A stretch of DNA of 48,751 nt from CAZMGV01 sp964621525 [NCBI: uncultured bacterium] (GCA_964621525.1 CAZUMS010000030.1:1-48751), one strand, 5' to 3'; positions 22,030 through 30,891 are shown, counted from the stretch's first letter. Numbers and translations are program-made. The notes: generated by a model from the letters alone, not told the origin.

Positions 22030-22062
22030 ATCAGGCGGATCAGGAAATCAGAAAGCAATCAG
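22030..22062. promoter_or_regulatory. Four ATCAG direct repeats upstream of hsdM
   Basis: ATCAG occurs at 22030, 22039, 22047 and 22058, the first two followed by G and the last two by A. The inverse TCTGAT occurs at 22130. Clustered short repeats before a gene with its own HTH domain are candidate binding sites for autoregulation by the HsdM fusion protein. Confidence 0.4.
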
Positions 22063-22106
22063 ATTCCCTAATCATTCCAAGGGGTTTCTGGGGCCGAAAA
22101 TTATGA

Positions 22107-22135
22107 TTGACATAAATAATGATATGCAGTCTGAT
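22107..22135 (+). promoter_or_regulatory. Probable promoter of the restriction operon
   Basis: TTGACA at 22107-22112 is a perfect -35. A 17-base spacer leads to TCTGAT (22130-22135), a weak -10. The region is AT-rich within a GC-rich neighbourhood, and the hsdM start (22156) is about 20 bases further on. The -10 overlaps the inverted ATCAGA motif, so a bound regulator would block it. Confidence 0.45.
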
Positions 22136-22155
22136 AGTTTTAGGAGTTACTTAAC

Positions 22156-24063
22156 GTGTCAGATAGCCCCAACTACGCCGAAATCATCTCAGACCTGCGC
22201 CGCCGGTCCAAGTGGACGCAGGCCGATCTCGCCAATCAGCTCGGCGTTTCCCTCCCTTCGGTTAACCGTTGGGAGAAGGGGAAAGCCGTACCGGAGAAAC
22301 TGGCGCGTCAGGCGCTTACCGACATCATCCGGCGTCAGGGTGACAAGTATGCCGACCTGCTTGACGCATTGGAAGGCGAAGGAGGCGATTTCTTGAGCGC
22401 GGGCGAAAACCCAAAAGTCCGGGGCCGTGGCCGTCCCCGGAAGGTCGAGGAACCGGCCGCCCCCGCCTACGGCGAAACCGGCAAGGTGATGGAGACCCGG
22501 GCCATGGAGCAGATGCTCTGGCAGGCCGCGTGTTCGATCCGTGGCGAGAAGGACGCGCCGAAGTTCAAGGACTACATCCTGCCGCTCGTCTTCCTGAAGC
22601 GAATCTCCGACGTGTTCGACGATGAGTTTCAGCGCCTGGTAAAGAAGTTCGGCGACGAAGAAACCGCCGCCGAACTGCTCAAGGATGATCCGTCGCTCGT
22701 CCGGTTCTTTGTACCGGAGGAAGCCCGCTGGAACGTCGTCAATGGCCGGCAATCGTTCAAGTGGAAGCCGGGCAAGGAGCCCAAGACTGTCGGCGAACGG
22801 GTGACGCAGGCGCTCCGGGCAGTGGCCCGCGTGAACGATACGCTCCAGGGCGTCGTCGATACAGTCGACTTCAACGAGACCCGCAACGGCGAGCGGGAGA
22901 TCAGCGACGAGGCGTTAAAGCGCGTGATCGAACTTCTGAGCGATCCGCGTTACCGGCTTGGTATGAAAGAGGTCGAGCCGGATTTTCTGGGCCGCTGCTA
23001 CGAATACCTGCTCCGCAAGTTCGCCGAAGGACAGGGAACCAGCGCGGGCGAGTTCTATACGCCGAAGGAGGTGGGCTGGCTCATGGCTCTGATCCTGAAA
23101 GCGGAGGAAGGGCAGAGAGTTTACGACCCGTGCTGCGGATCGGCGGGGCTGCTCATCAAGTGCGAGCTGGCGCTAAAGGAACGACTTGGCGGAAAGGTGA
23201 ACGAACCGCTCACGCTGTACGGGCAGGAGTTCACCGGCTCGTCGTTCGCCATCGCCCGGATGAACATGGTCCTGCACGACATGCAGGGGGAGATCGTCCG
23301 GGGCGACTCCATGCGAAACCCCAAGTTTCTTGAGAACGGAAAGCTGGACCGGTTCGACCTCGTCATCTCCAACCCCATGTGGAATCAGAAGGCGTTCGAC
23401 CCGGAAGCCGACTACGAAAACGACCGATTCGGGCGTTTTGAGCCCACCGGCGGGTACGCCCCGACGTCCAGCGCAGATTGGGCATGGCTCCAACATATCA
23501 CTATGTCGCTCAAAGACGACGGGCGTGCCGCCGTCGTACTCGATACCGGAGCCGTGAGCCGGGGAAGCGGCAACGAAGGTGATAACAAGGAAAAGCTAAT
23601 CCGCCAGTGGTTCGTGGACCACGACCTGATCGAGGCGGTGGTCCTGCTGCCCGACAACCTGTTCTACAACACGACCGCCGCCGGTATCGTCATTGTCCTC
23701 AACAAGGCGAAGCCAAAGGCCCGCCGGAACAAGATTATCCTCGTCAACGCCAGCGAGCAGTTCGAGAAGGGCCGCCCGAAGAACTTCCTGCCTGATGCCG
23801 CCATCCGGAAGATCGCCGATGCCTTCCACGCCGGAAAGGACGCAGAGCGGTTCGTGAAGGTCGTAGGAACCGAGGAGATCGCCAAGAAGGACTACAACCT
23901 CTCGCCGTCCGCATACGTCACCACCGCCGCACCGACCGAACACCGGGAGATCCAGCCGATTCTCGATGAACTCAACGAAATAATCCAAAAAGCGCAAAAC
24001 GTGGACCGCGAGTTAGGCGAGGTGTTCTCAAGTCTCGGTTACAAATGGAGTCATGTATCGTGA
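22156..24063 (+). CDS. hsdM: Type I DNA methyltransferase HsdM with N-terminal XRE-HTH and AT-hook
   Basis: The modification subunit of a type I restriction system, an adenine-N6 methyltransferase using S-adenosylmethionine. The 635 residues exceed the usual 500 or so because of an added N-terminus: an XRE helix-turn-helix (residues about 7-57, TQADLANQLGVSLPSVNRWE) and an AT-hook-like GRGRPRK (90-96). Then come the HsdM N-terminal helical domain (from about 117), SAM motif I (DPCCGSAG, 324-331) and catalytic motif IV (NPMW, 406-409; NPPF or NPPY is commoner). The GTG start follows TAGGAG by ten bases. It overlaps hsdS (GTGA). The HTH may control the operon's own transcription. Confidence 0.92.
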   Translation: MSDSPNYAEIISDLRRRSKWTQADLANQLGVSLPSVNRWEKGKAVPEKLARQALTDIIRRQGDKYADLLDALEGEGGDFLSAGENPKVRGRGRPRKVEEPAAPAYGETGKVMETRAMEQMLWQAACSIRGEKDAPKFKDYILPLVFLKRISDVFDDEFQRLVKKFGDEETAAELLKDDPSLVRFFVPEEARWNVVNGRQSFKWKPGKEPKTVGERVTQALRAVARVNDTLQGVVDTVDFNETRNGEREISDEALKRVIELLSDPRYRLGMKEVEPDFLGRCYEYLLRKFAEGQGTSAGEFYTPKEVGWLMALILKAEEGQRVYDPCCGSAGLLIKCELALKERLGGKVNEPLTLYGQEFTGSSFAIARMNMVLHDMQGEIVRGDSMRNPKFLENGKLDRFDLVISNPMWNQKAFDPEADYENDRFGRFEPTGGYAPTSSADWAWLQHITMSLKDDGRAAVVLDTGAVSRGSGNEGDNKEKLIRQWFVDHDLIEAVVLLPDNLFYNTTAAGIVIVLNKAKPKARRNKIILVNASEQFEKGRPKNFLPDAAIRKIADAFHAGKDAERFVKVVGTEEIAKKDYNLSPSAYVTTAAPTEHREIQPILDELNEIIQKAQNVDRELGEVFSSLGYKWSHVS

Positions 24064-25325
24064 TCGACGGTATTCCTCCAGAATGGTTACGCAAGCCGTT
24101 CGGCGAATTGTGTTCGCAACGACGGGAAATGCTGCATAACTTATCGGGAAATCAGGATCGGTATGTCGGACTTGAGCACTTGGATTCCGGTATTGCGCGA
24201 GTGCGTCGATGGGGCCAGGCCGATGACCTGCGTAGCTCGAAGTTTCGCTTTCAGCGTGGCGACGTCTTGTACGGCAAATTGCGACCATATCTGGACAAGT
24301 CGGCATTGGCGGAGTGGGATGGAATCTGTTCGACAGAAATTGTCCCATTCACCCCGAAAGTTGGAATCGCCGAACCTGCCTTTCTAAGTTATCTGGTGCA
24401 CTGCAGCGAATTCGTATCATACGCAGTCGCACACACTACCGGCGTAAATCACCCTAGGGCCTCACTCACGGACGTTGAACGATACGAAGTCGCCGTGCCT
24501 CCGCTCCCCGAACAACGCGCCATCGCTGCCGTCCTGACAAAGCTCCAGCAGGCGGTTGAGCTTCAAGAAAAGACCGTCACTACGCTGAAGGAGTTGAAAG
24601 CCGCGACGATGGCGAAACTGTTCCGGGAGGGGCTGCGCGGCGAGCGCCTCAAGCAGACCGAGATCGGGGAAGTGCCGGAAAGCTGGGAAGTAGTGAAGAT
24701 CCGGGAGGTGTTCGATGTGCAGCTCGGGAAGATGCTTTCCCCGAAAGCACGCACAGGCGAGTCACCGCTCCCGTATCTACGAAACAAGAACGTCCAATGG
24801 GGACGGCTTGATCTCGAAGACGTTTTCGTCATGGACTTCTCGGCACGGGAATACGAGAAATATCTCCTGCGCAAGGACGATCTGCTCGTATGCGAAGGTG
24901 GTGAACCGGGACGGACAGCCCTTTGGAACGAAGAAATTCCTGGGTGCCTATACCAGAAAGCCCTCTTGCGGTTACGCCCCAAAGACAAACGACGAATTCT
25001 GCCCAAATACTATCTGTATTGGGCGGAAACCGCGTTTACGGTGTTCAAAAGTCATGCCCCGACCGGGACCAAGACAACCATCGCACATCTACCACAAGAG
25101 AAACTCGAAGTGATGACGATGGCGCTTCCGGTACAACTCGACGAACAAACCGACATCGTAAAAACGATCGACGTCGTAATGGATCGCCTCCAAAATGCAG
25201 AGCGTAAACTTCAAGGCTATCAAGCATTATTCAATTCAACGCTCCACCAGCTCATGACTGGTCAGGTCCGGGTCACGGGGATCATGGATGCGGACGGAAT
25301 TCTGAAGGTGGGAGGTGGGGGATGA
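24060..25325 (+). CDS. hsdS: Type I specificity subunit HsdS
   Basis: The DNA-recognition subunit, naming the bipartite target for both methylation and cleavage. Two target-recognition domains are visible: TRD1 about residues 5-140, ending in the conserved PPLPEQRAIAAVL helix; TRD2 about 205-355, starting IGEVPESWEVVKI. Each is followed by a long coiled helix that sets the spacer length. Length (about 421 residues) is normal. The frame is open to an ATG at 24045, but the GTG at 24060 has GGAG nine bases before it and overlaps the hsdM stop as GTGA, so I choose it. Codon use in TRD1 appears less GC-rich than its neighbours, consistent with TRD exchange. Confidence 0.92.
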   Translation: MIDGIPPEWLRKPFGELCSQRREMLHNLSGNQDRYVGLEHLDSGIARVRRWGQADDLRSSKFRFQRGDVLYGKLRPYLDKSALAEWDGICSTEIVPFTPKVGIAEPAFLSYLVHCSEFVSYAVAHTTGVNHPRASLTDVERYEVAVPPLPEQRAIAAVLTKLQQAVELQEKTVTTLKELKAATMAKLFREGLRGERLKQTEIGEVPESWEVVKIREVFDVQLGKMLSPKARTGESPLPYLRNKNVQWGRLDLEDVFVMDFSAREYEKYLLRKDDLLVCEGGEPGRTALWNEEIPGCLYQKALLRLRPKDKRRILPKYYLYWAETAFTVFKSHAPTGTKTTIAHLPQEKLEVMTMALPVQLDEQTDIVKTIDVVMDRLQNAERKLQGYQALFNSTLHQLMTGQVRVTGIMDADGILKVGGGG

Positions 25326-25624
25326 CTTCACTATGGACATGGGGCGGGAAGTATTTTGGCTACAAGGATGGGGACGATCTTTGGACATACAATGGTAAGC
25401 ATGTGGGGCGTTTCCATGATGAAGAAGTTTATGGCCCCGATGGGAGGTATTTGGGAGAGCTACGGAATGAAACTCGCCTGATAGTCAATTCAAGTAAGAC
25501 GTTGCGGCGGAAATCCTCGTTCACGCCTCGCATGGGGAGAGTCGGACGGGTGCCGTCCGTCAATTACGTCGGGTACGTTATGTACGTCGGTTACCAAGAC
25601 TTTCCCGGTCCAGAGGAGTTCTAA
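25322..25624 (+). CDS. Probable 4-fold beta-flower protein
   Basis: A 100-residue protein built from short repeats of the type W-x-GGKYFGY, W-x-YNGKHVGRF, V-x-GPDGRYLGEL in the first 50 residues. This matches the pattern of the bacterial 4-fold beta-flower family, which I recognise by repeat shape only. The second half is basic then hydrophobic and Tyr-rich (YVGYVMYVGYQDF). The ATG overlaps the hsdS stop (ATGA) with a strong GGAGG site. Function is unknown for the family. Its coupling to hsdS, upstream of hsdR, means it is made with the restriction complex and may modulate it. Confidence 0.65.
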   Translation: MTSLWTWGGKYFGYKDGDDLWTYNGKHVGRFHDEEVYGPDGRYLGELRNETRLIVNSSKTLRRKSSFTPRMGRVGRVPSVNYVGYVMYVGYQDFPGPEEF

Positions 25625-25632
25625 TTCGTCCA

Positions 25633-26724
25633 GTGGATATCGACCTTTTAACATTTGACGCCGCTATCAGTGGTGCTCCTAACGGAAAGAAGCACCTGTT
25701 GCTCGGCAACGGTTTCAGTATCGGTGCCCACCAGCTGTTTTCATACGGGACCCTGTATCAACAGGCAAAAATGAAAGCGCTCCCAAATCGCGTACAGAAG
25801 GTCTTTGACCGGTATGGAACCGCCAATTTCGAAGCCGTGCTGAAACATCTGGACGAAGCCGAGTGGATTGCACGACACTACGGACTCATTCCTGCGGCAG
25901 ATACCGATTCCCAAATGCGGCAGGACTATGAAATGGTCAAAGCGGCACTCGTGGAGTCTATATCGAACGTTCATCCGGCGATTCCGTCCGACATAGGCGA
26001 CCCGAAACTCCGTTCCTGCCTTCAGTTCCTGGACCAGTTCAATGATCTCTATACGTTGAATTACGACCTACTTCTCTATTGGGCGTCACTCGTCGATGGC
26101 CAGGAAAGATTTGAAGACCGCTTCGGGAGGGAACCAGATACCCCAAAACATTACTGTATATTTCTTCCGACTGGAACGAGCGGAAAAGCTGTCTTTTATC
26201 TCCACGGAGCCCTGCACCTGTATACCTCTGGCGGAACAGTCCGGAAGCGGGTTTGGAATACCACGGGCGTGCCGCTCATCGATCAGGTTCAAGACGCTTT
26301 AAATCAGCGGGAATATCCACTGGTAGTCTCGGAAGGAACATGCGACCAGAAACGTCAGCGTATCGTTGACAACGCCTATCTCGGCGACTGCTGGAAGAAA
26401 TTCGACAACATTCAGGGTTCTCTATTCGTCTTTGGACATTCGTTAGGGAAACAGGACCAGCATCTGGCTGACGCCATTTCGTTCAACACCACACTTCAGA
26501 GTCTTTACGTCGGCATCTTCGGTGAACCGGCGGCTCCGGAGAATAAGGCTCTAATTGCCCACGCGCAGGAGATCGTTCGGCGGCGAAGCGCCGCATTGAC
26601 CTCAACTCAGACCGGTCGAAAGTTCAAAAGGGCCACGTTGGACCTTAAGTTTTATCGTAGTGAAACGGCACATATCTGGGACCGTGAAGTGTTACTCCCT
26701 CCGATTAAGGAGGCAGTCAATTGA
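25633..26724 (+). CDS. DUF4917 protein with SIR2-like features
   Basis: A 363-residue protein matching the DUF4917 pattern: LLLGNGFSI (22-30), TLNYDLLLYW (141-150), FYLHGALHL (188-196), VSEGT (232-236) and FVFGHSL (266-272). The order GNGFS, NYD, LHG, GHS resembles SIR2-like NAD-binding enzymes, in which the Asn (here N143) and His (here H191) are catalytic. Several bacterial defence proteins use such a fold to destroy NAD after phage infection, so an abortive-infection role is a fair inference but not shown. The start is GTG, 8 bases after the previous gene, and its stop overlaps the next start. It lies inside the type I operon. Confidence 0.75.
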   Translation: MDIDLLTFDAAISGAPNGKKHLLLGNGFSIGAHQLFSYGTLYQQAKMKALPNRVQKVFDRYGTANFEAVLKHLDEAEWIARHYGLIPAADTDSQMRQDYEMVKAALVESISNVHPAIPSDIGDPKLRSCLQFLDQFNDLYTLNYDLLLYWASLVDGQERFEDRFGREPDTPKHYCIFLPTGTSGKAVFYLHGALHLYTSGGTVRKRVWNTTGVPLIDQVQDALNQREYPLVVSEGTCDQKRQRIVDNAYLGDCWKKFDNIQGSLFVFGHSLGKQDQHLADAISFNTTLQSLYVGIFGEPAAPENKALIAHAQEIVRRRSAALTSTQTGRKFKRATLDLKFYRSETAHIWDREVLLPPIKEAVN

Positions 26725-27692
26725 ACATTTCAATGACAGAGATACAGGCGGTTTCCGAACTGGCGAAACATCTTTTCGACTATCTTCCGGGTTCGTCGGC
26801 TTGGAAGGGGACATATACTTTTGCCCACGCCGCCAGAGAAAGCGGAGTCGGCCAATACTGGCAAGGCGGCAGCAAGTTACCATCGCTGACGAAATTGCTA
26901 GAACTCACATTAGAGCATAAACGAAGTTCGTTTTGCCCGCTTGTAGTTCGAATAGTTCGCAATGGGATTAGCTACCGGACGAAAAAGGATACACCACTTA
27001 CGCGTACCGATATCGATACCCTGAACAGGCTCATAAGCAAGGTGGGGTTCAAAATCCCCGAACTTTGGGACCTCGCATTTCTCGATTCCTTACCCGCTTC
27101 GGCACCGAGGGCTGAGAACCAGACTCCGCAGACGAATGCATCAATTGACAGTGCTGCCTCGGTGGAACGCCGCCGAGTCGGGGAGAGGCTGGGCGCCCTT
27201 AAAACCCGGTTCTTTGCGCTTTCCCAGCAACCGGACCGAAATGTCGCCGGCCTCGAGCTAGAAACGCTGTTAAATGAGCTTTTCGATCTACACGATCTGG
27301 AACCGAATGAGGCTTTCCGGGTGACCGGAGAACAGATTGACGGCTCTTTCCTTCTCGACAGCGAGGTCTACCTGCTTGAAGCGAAATGGGAGAGACCGCA
27401 TGTGAACGAGGCCGACTTGCTCGTTTTCAGGGGGAAGGTCGAAGGTAAGTCCTCGTTTACACGGGGGCTCTTTATTTCGGTGAACGGTTTTTCTCAACCG
27501 GCGATCTCGGCGATCACAAAGGGAAAGCAGTCAACTTTTACCATGATGGATGGTGCTGATCTGTTTCGGGTGCTGGATGGGAACATCCGACTTGACGATC
27601 TACTCCGCCGTAAGGTCCGGTACCTTGCTGAACGAGGGGAACCATTCGTTTCCGTTTCGGAGATATTCGGGACGCGAAAGGCTGACACATGA
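26721..27692 (+). CDS. PD-(D/E)xK nuclease-like protein
   Basis: A 323-residue protein whose C-terminal half looks like a restriction-endonuclease domain of the Mrr/PD-(D/E)xK type: GLELETLLNELF (with E181), then QIDGSF (D207) and YLLEAKW (E220, K222), the catalytic trio with the right spacing. The N-terminal 125 residues are helical and may recognise DNA or a partner. The start is TTG with a good AAGGAGG site seven bases upstream, overlapping the DUF4917 stop; its own stop overlaps hsdR (ATGA). It could be a modification-dependent nuclease working beside the type I enzyme, or the effector partner of the DUF4917 protein. Confidence 0.75.
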   Translation: MNISMTEIQAVSELAKHLFDYLPGSSAWKGTYTFAHAARESGVGQYWQGGSKLPSLTKLLELTLEHKRSSFCPLVVRIVRNGISYRTKKDTPLTRTDIDTLNRLISKVGFKIPELWDLAFLDSLPASAPRAENQTPQTNASIDSAASVERRRVGERLGALKTRFFALSQQPDRNVAGLELETLLNELFDLHDLEPNEAFRVTGEQIDGSFLLDSEVYLLEAKWERPHVNEADLLVFRGKVEGKSSFTRGLFISVNGFSQPAISAITKGKQSTFTMMDGADLFRVLDGNIRLDDLLRRKVRYLAERGEPFVSVSEIFGTRKADT

Positions 27693-30577
27693 CCACCCCC
27701 GGCACTGAGCGCGGAACCGTCCAAAACCCGCTGATCCGCTACGCAGTGGAAATCGGCTGGACGGAATTGCCGGCAGATGAGGCTCTGTCACAACGGGGCG
27801 GCGAGACCGGCATGCTGCTCCGCCCGGTGCTCCGGGAAAAACTCGTCGCGCTGAATCCGGGAGTCGTGGACCTCGAAAACGTCGACCGGCTGATCAACCA
27901 GATCGAAAGTGTCCGTTACAACATCGAAGGCAACGTCGAGATGCTGCGCTGGCTCCGGGGCCAGAACACCTTCAAGGTCGAGAAGGACAGGCTTACCCGG
28001 AACGTCACCCTGATCGACTTCGCACGTCCGTCGGCGAACACGTTCCACGTCACCGCCGAATGGCGCTACACGAACGGGCGGAAGCCGAACCGCGCCGACG
28101 TCATGTTCCTGATCAACGGGATTCCGGTCGCCATAGTCGAGGCCAAACGGACCGGTATGAGGGACGCTCTTTCCAAGGGGCTGACGCAGATACGCCGTTA
28201 TCACGAGGAGACGCCTGAACTCGCCACGCCGCCTCAGGTGTTTGGCATCCCCACGGTCAAAGATTTCCTCTATGGCGTCACCTGGAATCTGGACAGCAAG
28301 TCGGTCTTCAACTGGAAGGACGAACTGGACGGCGATTTCGAGCGCCGGGTGAAGGCGTTTTTCGCCCGCGAACGGTTCCTGCGGGTTCTCCGGGACTGGA
28401 TCGTCGTCAGCAAGCGGGACGAGGAGCTACAGAAGTTCATCCTCCGCCAGCACCAGATCCGGGCGGTGGAGAAGGTCGTCGAGCGGTGCCTGGACCCGTC
28501 CAAGCACTGGGGCCTGATCTGGCACACGCAGGGCTCCGGCAAGACGTTCACAATGATCAAGTCGGCGGAACTGATCCTGCGCGATCCGGCCTTCAAGAGC
28601 CCGACCGTGCTCCTGCTGATCGACCGCAATGAACTGGAAACCCAGCTCACCGGCAATTTTATTGCACTCGGTATCGAACCCAAGGTGGCAGATTCGATCC
28701 GCGACCTGCGCGACATACTGTCATCCGACTACCGGGGGCTGATCGTCTCGATGATCCACAAGTTCGAAGGGGCGGACGCCGATCTCTGCACCCGCGAGAA
28801 CGTGTTCGTCCTGATCGACGAATCGCACCGGACCACCGGCGGAACCCTGGGGAACTATCTGACCGGCGCGCTCCCCAAGGCGACGTTTATCGGGTTCACC
28901 GGGACGCCCATCGACAAGACGGCATACGGCCAGGGGACATTCAAGGTGTTCGGCAAGGAGGACGAGCGGGGATACCTGGACAAGTATTCCACCGCCGACT
29001 CGATCCGCGACAAGACGACCGTTCCGCTCAACTACGCACTGGCCCCGAACATCATGCGGGTGCCGGAGGAGTTGCTCGACAAGGAGTTCCTGGCACTCAA
29101 GGAGCTGGAAGGCGTCTCCGACATCGAGGAGTTGAACCGGGTCCTGGACCGGGCGGTTCACCTGAAGTCGTTCCTGAAGAGCGCCGAGCGCGTCGAACAG
29201 GTGGCGAAGTTCGTGATCGAACATTTCCGGACCAATGTCGAACCGCTTGGGTACAAGGCGTTTCTGGTCGCCGTCGACCGCGAGGCGTGCGCTTTGTACA
29301 AGCAAGCCCTCGACAAGCTGATGCCGTCCGATGAAACGGCGGTCGTCTATACGCAGGGGCCCAAGGACACGCCCCTGATGCGCCAGCACTACGTTTCCAG
29401 CGATCAGGAGAAGATGATCCGCCGGGAGTTCCGCAAGCCCGGAAACAAGCCCAAAATCCTGATCGTCACGGAAAAACTGCTCACGGGATACGATGCCCCG
29501 GTTCTCTATTCTATGTACCTCGATAAGCCCATGCGCGATCACACTTTGCTGCAGGCGATCTCCCGTGTGAACCGCCCGTATGAAGACGACCGGGGCCGCG
29601 AGAAACGTGCCGGCCTGGTAGTGGACTTTGTCGGTATCTTCGGGCGGCTGGAGAAGGCGCTGGCCTTCGACTCCGAATTCGTCCCGAGCGTTATCGACAA
29701 CATTGAGCTTCTGCAAAAGCGTTTTGCCGAGATGATGGCCGGAGCGTCCGACCTGATCGCGCTCGCCGCCCAGATGACGTCCGACAAGGGCGTTGAGAAG
29801 GCCGCCGCCGAGTTCCGGGACAAGGAAAAGCGGGAGAAGTTTTTCGAGACCTTCCAGCAACTCCAGGTGCTTTACGACATCGTCTCCCCCGATCCGTTCC
29901 TGCGCCCGTTCCTGGCGGACTTCGAGAACCTCGTCCGCCTCTACCGTGAAATTCTGGAATGGTACCGTCCCGAAACCGTCACCGACGGCGAGCTGTCCGA
30001 GAAGACGGAGCAGCTCGTCCGTAACGAGGTGAAGACCTACGGCCTCACGGGGACGACAAAGTTTGCCACTCTGGACGAGAACGCCCTGGAATATCTCCGC
30101 CGGAAGCACGAACCGGACGAGGTGAAGGTCCTGAACTTGACCCGCCTGATCCGCGACAAGGTGAAGAATGATGGGGCTCACCAGCCCTATCTGATCCCCA
30201 TCGCCGAAAGGGTCGAAAATATCCGGGAGCTGTTCGAGGACCGCCAGATCAGCACGCAGGATGCGATCAAAGACCTGGAGATCGCCGCTCAGCGGATAAT
30301 CGAGGCCGAAAAGGAACGGAACGAACTCGGATTCGACAAGATCGCCTACGACGTCTTCGTGATGCTCCGGGAGCAGAAGTTTGAAGGGGCGAAGGAACTC
30401 GCACCGAAGATTCGGGATGCCTTCGGCAAGTTCGGCTACTACCGGACCAATGACGCCGTGAAACGCGACCTGAAAGCCGAACTGTATCAGGTTCTGATGG
30501 GGACCTGCTCGGGTGAGAAACGGAAGCGCCTTGTCGATCTCCTCCTGACCAAGAAATGGCCGGAGGGGGCGCTATGA
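27689..30577 (+). CDS. hsdR: Type I restriction endonuclease HsdR
   Basis: The motor and nuclease subunit of the type I complex. In 962 residues it shows the HsdR N-terminal nuclease domain (catalytic VEAKR, E151 and K153), the SF2 helicase core with Walker A (TQGSGKT, about 280-286), Walker B (DESH, 377-380), GFTGTP motif III, and a C-terminal helical region that docks on HsdM. It cuts DNA at a distance after ATP-driven translocation. All key residues are present, so it should be active. The start overlaps the upstream nuclease gene, and its stop overlaps the metallopeptidase start, keeping the operon continuous even though four genes separate the usual hsdS-hsdR order from simple loci. Confidence 0.95.
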   Translation: MTTPGTERGTVQNPLIRYAVEIGWTELPADEALSQRGGETGMLLRPVLREKLVALNPGVVDLENVDRLINQIESVRYNIEGNVEMLRWLRGQNTFKVEKDRLTRNVTLIDFARPSANTFHVTAEWRYTNGRKPNRADVMFLINGIPVAIVEAKRTGMRDALSKGLTQIRRYHEETPELATPPQVFGIPTVKDFLYGVTWNLDSKSVFNWKDELDGDFERRVKAFFARERFLRVLRDWIVVSKRDEELQKFILRQHQIRAVEKVVERCLDPSKHWGLIWHTQGSGKTFTMIKSAELILRDPAFKSPTVLLLIDRNELETQLTGNFIALGIEPKVADSIRDLRDILSSDYRGLIVSMIHKFEGADADLCTRENVFVLIDESHRTTGGTLGNYLTGALPKATFIGFTGTPIDKTAYGQGTFKVFGKEDERGYLDKYSTADSIRDKTTVPLNYALAPNIMRVPEELLDKEFLALKELEGVSDIEELNRVLDRAVHLKSFLKSAERVEQVAKFVIEHFRTNVEPLGYKAFLVAVDREACALYKQALDKLMPSDETAVVYTQGPKDTPLMRQHYVSSDQEKMIRREFRKPGNKPKILIVTEKLLTGYDAPVLYSMYLDKPMRDHTLLQAISRVNRPYEDDRGREKRAGLVVDFVGIFGRLEKALAFDSEFVPSVIDNIELLQKRFAEMMAGASDLIALAAQMTSDKGVEKAAAEFRDKEKREKFFETFQQLQVLYDIVSPDPFLRPFLADFENLVRLYREILEWYRPETVTDGELSEKTEQLVRNEVKTYGLTGTTKFATLDENALEYLRRKHEPDEVKVLNLTRLIRDKVKNDGAHQPYLIPIAERVENIRELFEDRQISTQDAIKDLEIAAQRIIEAEKERNELGFDKIAYDVFVMLREQKFEGAKELAPKIRDAFGKFGYYRTNDAVKRDLKAELYQVLMGTCSGEKRKRLVDLLLTKKWPEGAL

Positions 30578-30870
30578 AACCTTCCGCTCCCAAAGCCCCG
30601 CGAGGCCCCGCTCGTGACACAATGTCGCTCAAACTTCTTGTCAGTCACTGGTCCGAACAAACCGGCATCCGGCCCAAGACCGTCCAAGTCCGCCCGATGA
30701 CTAAAAAACTCGCGTCCTGCTCAACCGCCGGACGGATCACCCTGAACCGGACGCTGATCAAAGAACCCAGGAGGGTCCAGGACTACGTCATCGTTCACGA
30801 ACTCGTACACCTGAAGATTCCGAACCATGGGAAGCTGTTTAAGGCGCTAGTGGCAGCGCATCTGGAATAA
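30574..30870 (+). CDS. Small DUF45/YgjP-type metallopeptidase
   Basis: A 98-residue protein with the DUF45 zinc-peptidase signature: ITLNRTLIKEP, then YVIVHELVHL (HELVH at 75-79) and a third ligand in NHGKLF (H85). DUF45/YgjP proteins are usually 150-240 residues, so this is a minimal form. An ATG 18 bases upstream is in frame, but the ATG at 30574 overlaps the hsdR stop (ATGA) and is preferred. Genes of this family often sit directly after hsdR; a role in proteolytic control of the endonuclease, as ClpXP does for HsdR elsewhere, is an inference. Confidence 0.82.
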   Translation: MKPSAPKAPRGPARDTMSLKLLVSHWSEQTGIRPKTVQVRPMTKKLASCSTAGRITLNRTLIKEPRRVQDYVIVHELVHLKIPNHGKLFKALVAAHLE

Positions 30871-30879
30871 AAGTTTATG

Positions 30880-30891
30880 TTGTTCAGACAA
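30880..30891. promoter_or_regulatory. TTGTTCAGACAA operator-like site, copy 3
   Basis: TTGTTCAGACAA is a TTGT-n4-ACAA inverted repeat sharing its 10-base core with the sites at 19519 and 19774. It lies in the 65-base gap before the small gene at 30936 and the recombinase, so the XRE regulator could control excision genes as well as its own. Confidence 0.5.

Noticed and set aside
28721-30181. Long minus-strand open frame (486 codons) across hsdR
   Set aside because: It is the antisense shadow of hsdR, which has complete motifs. The antisense protein is low in recognisable domains and follows from GC-rich codon use.
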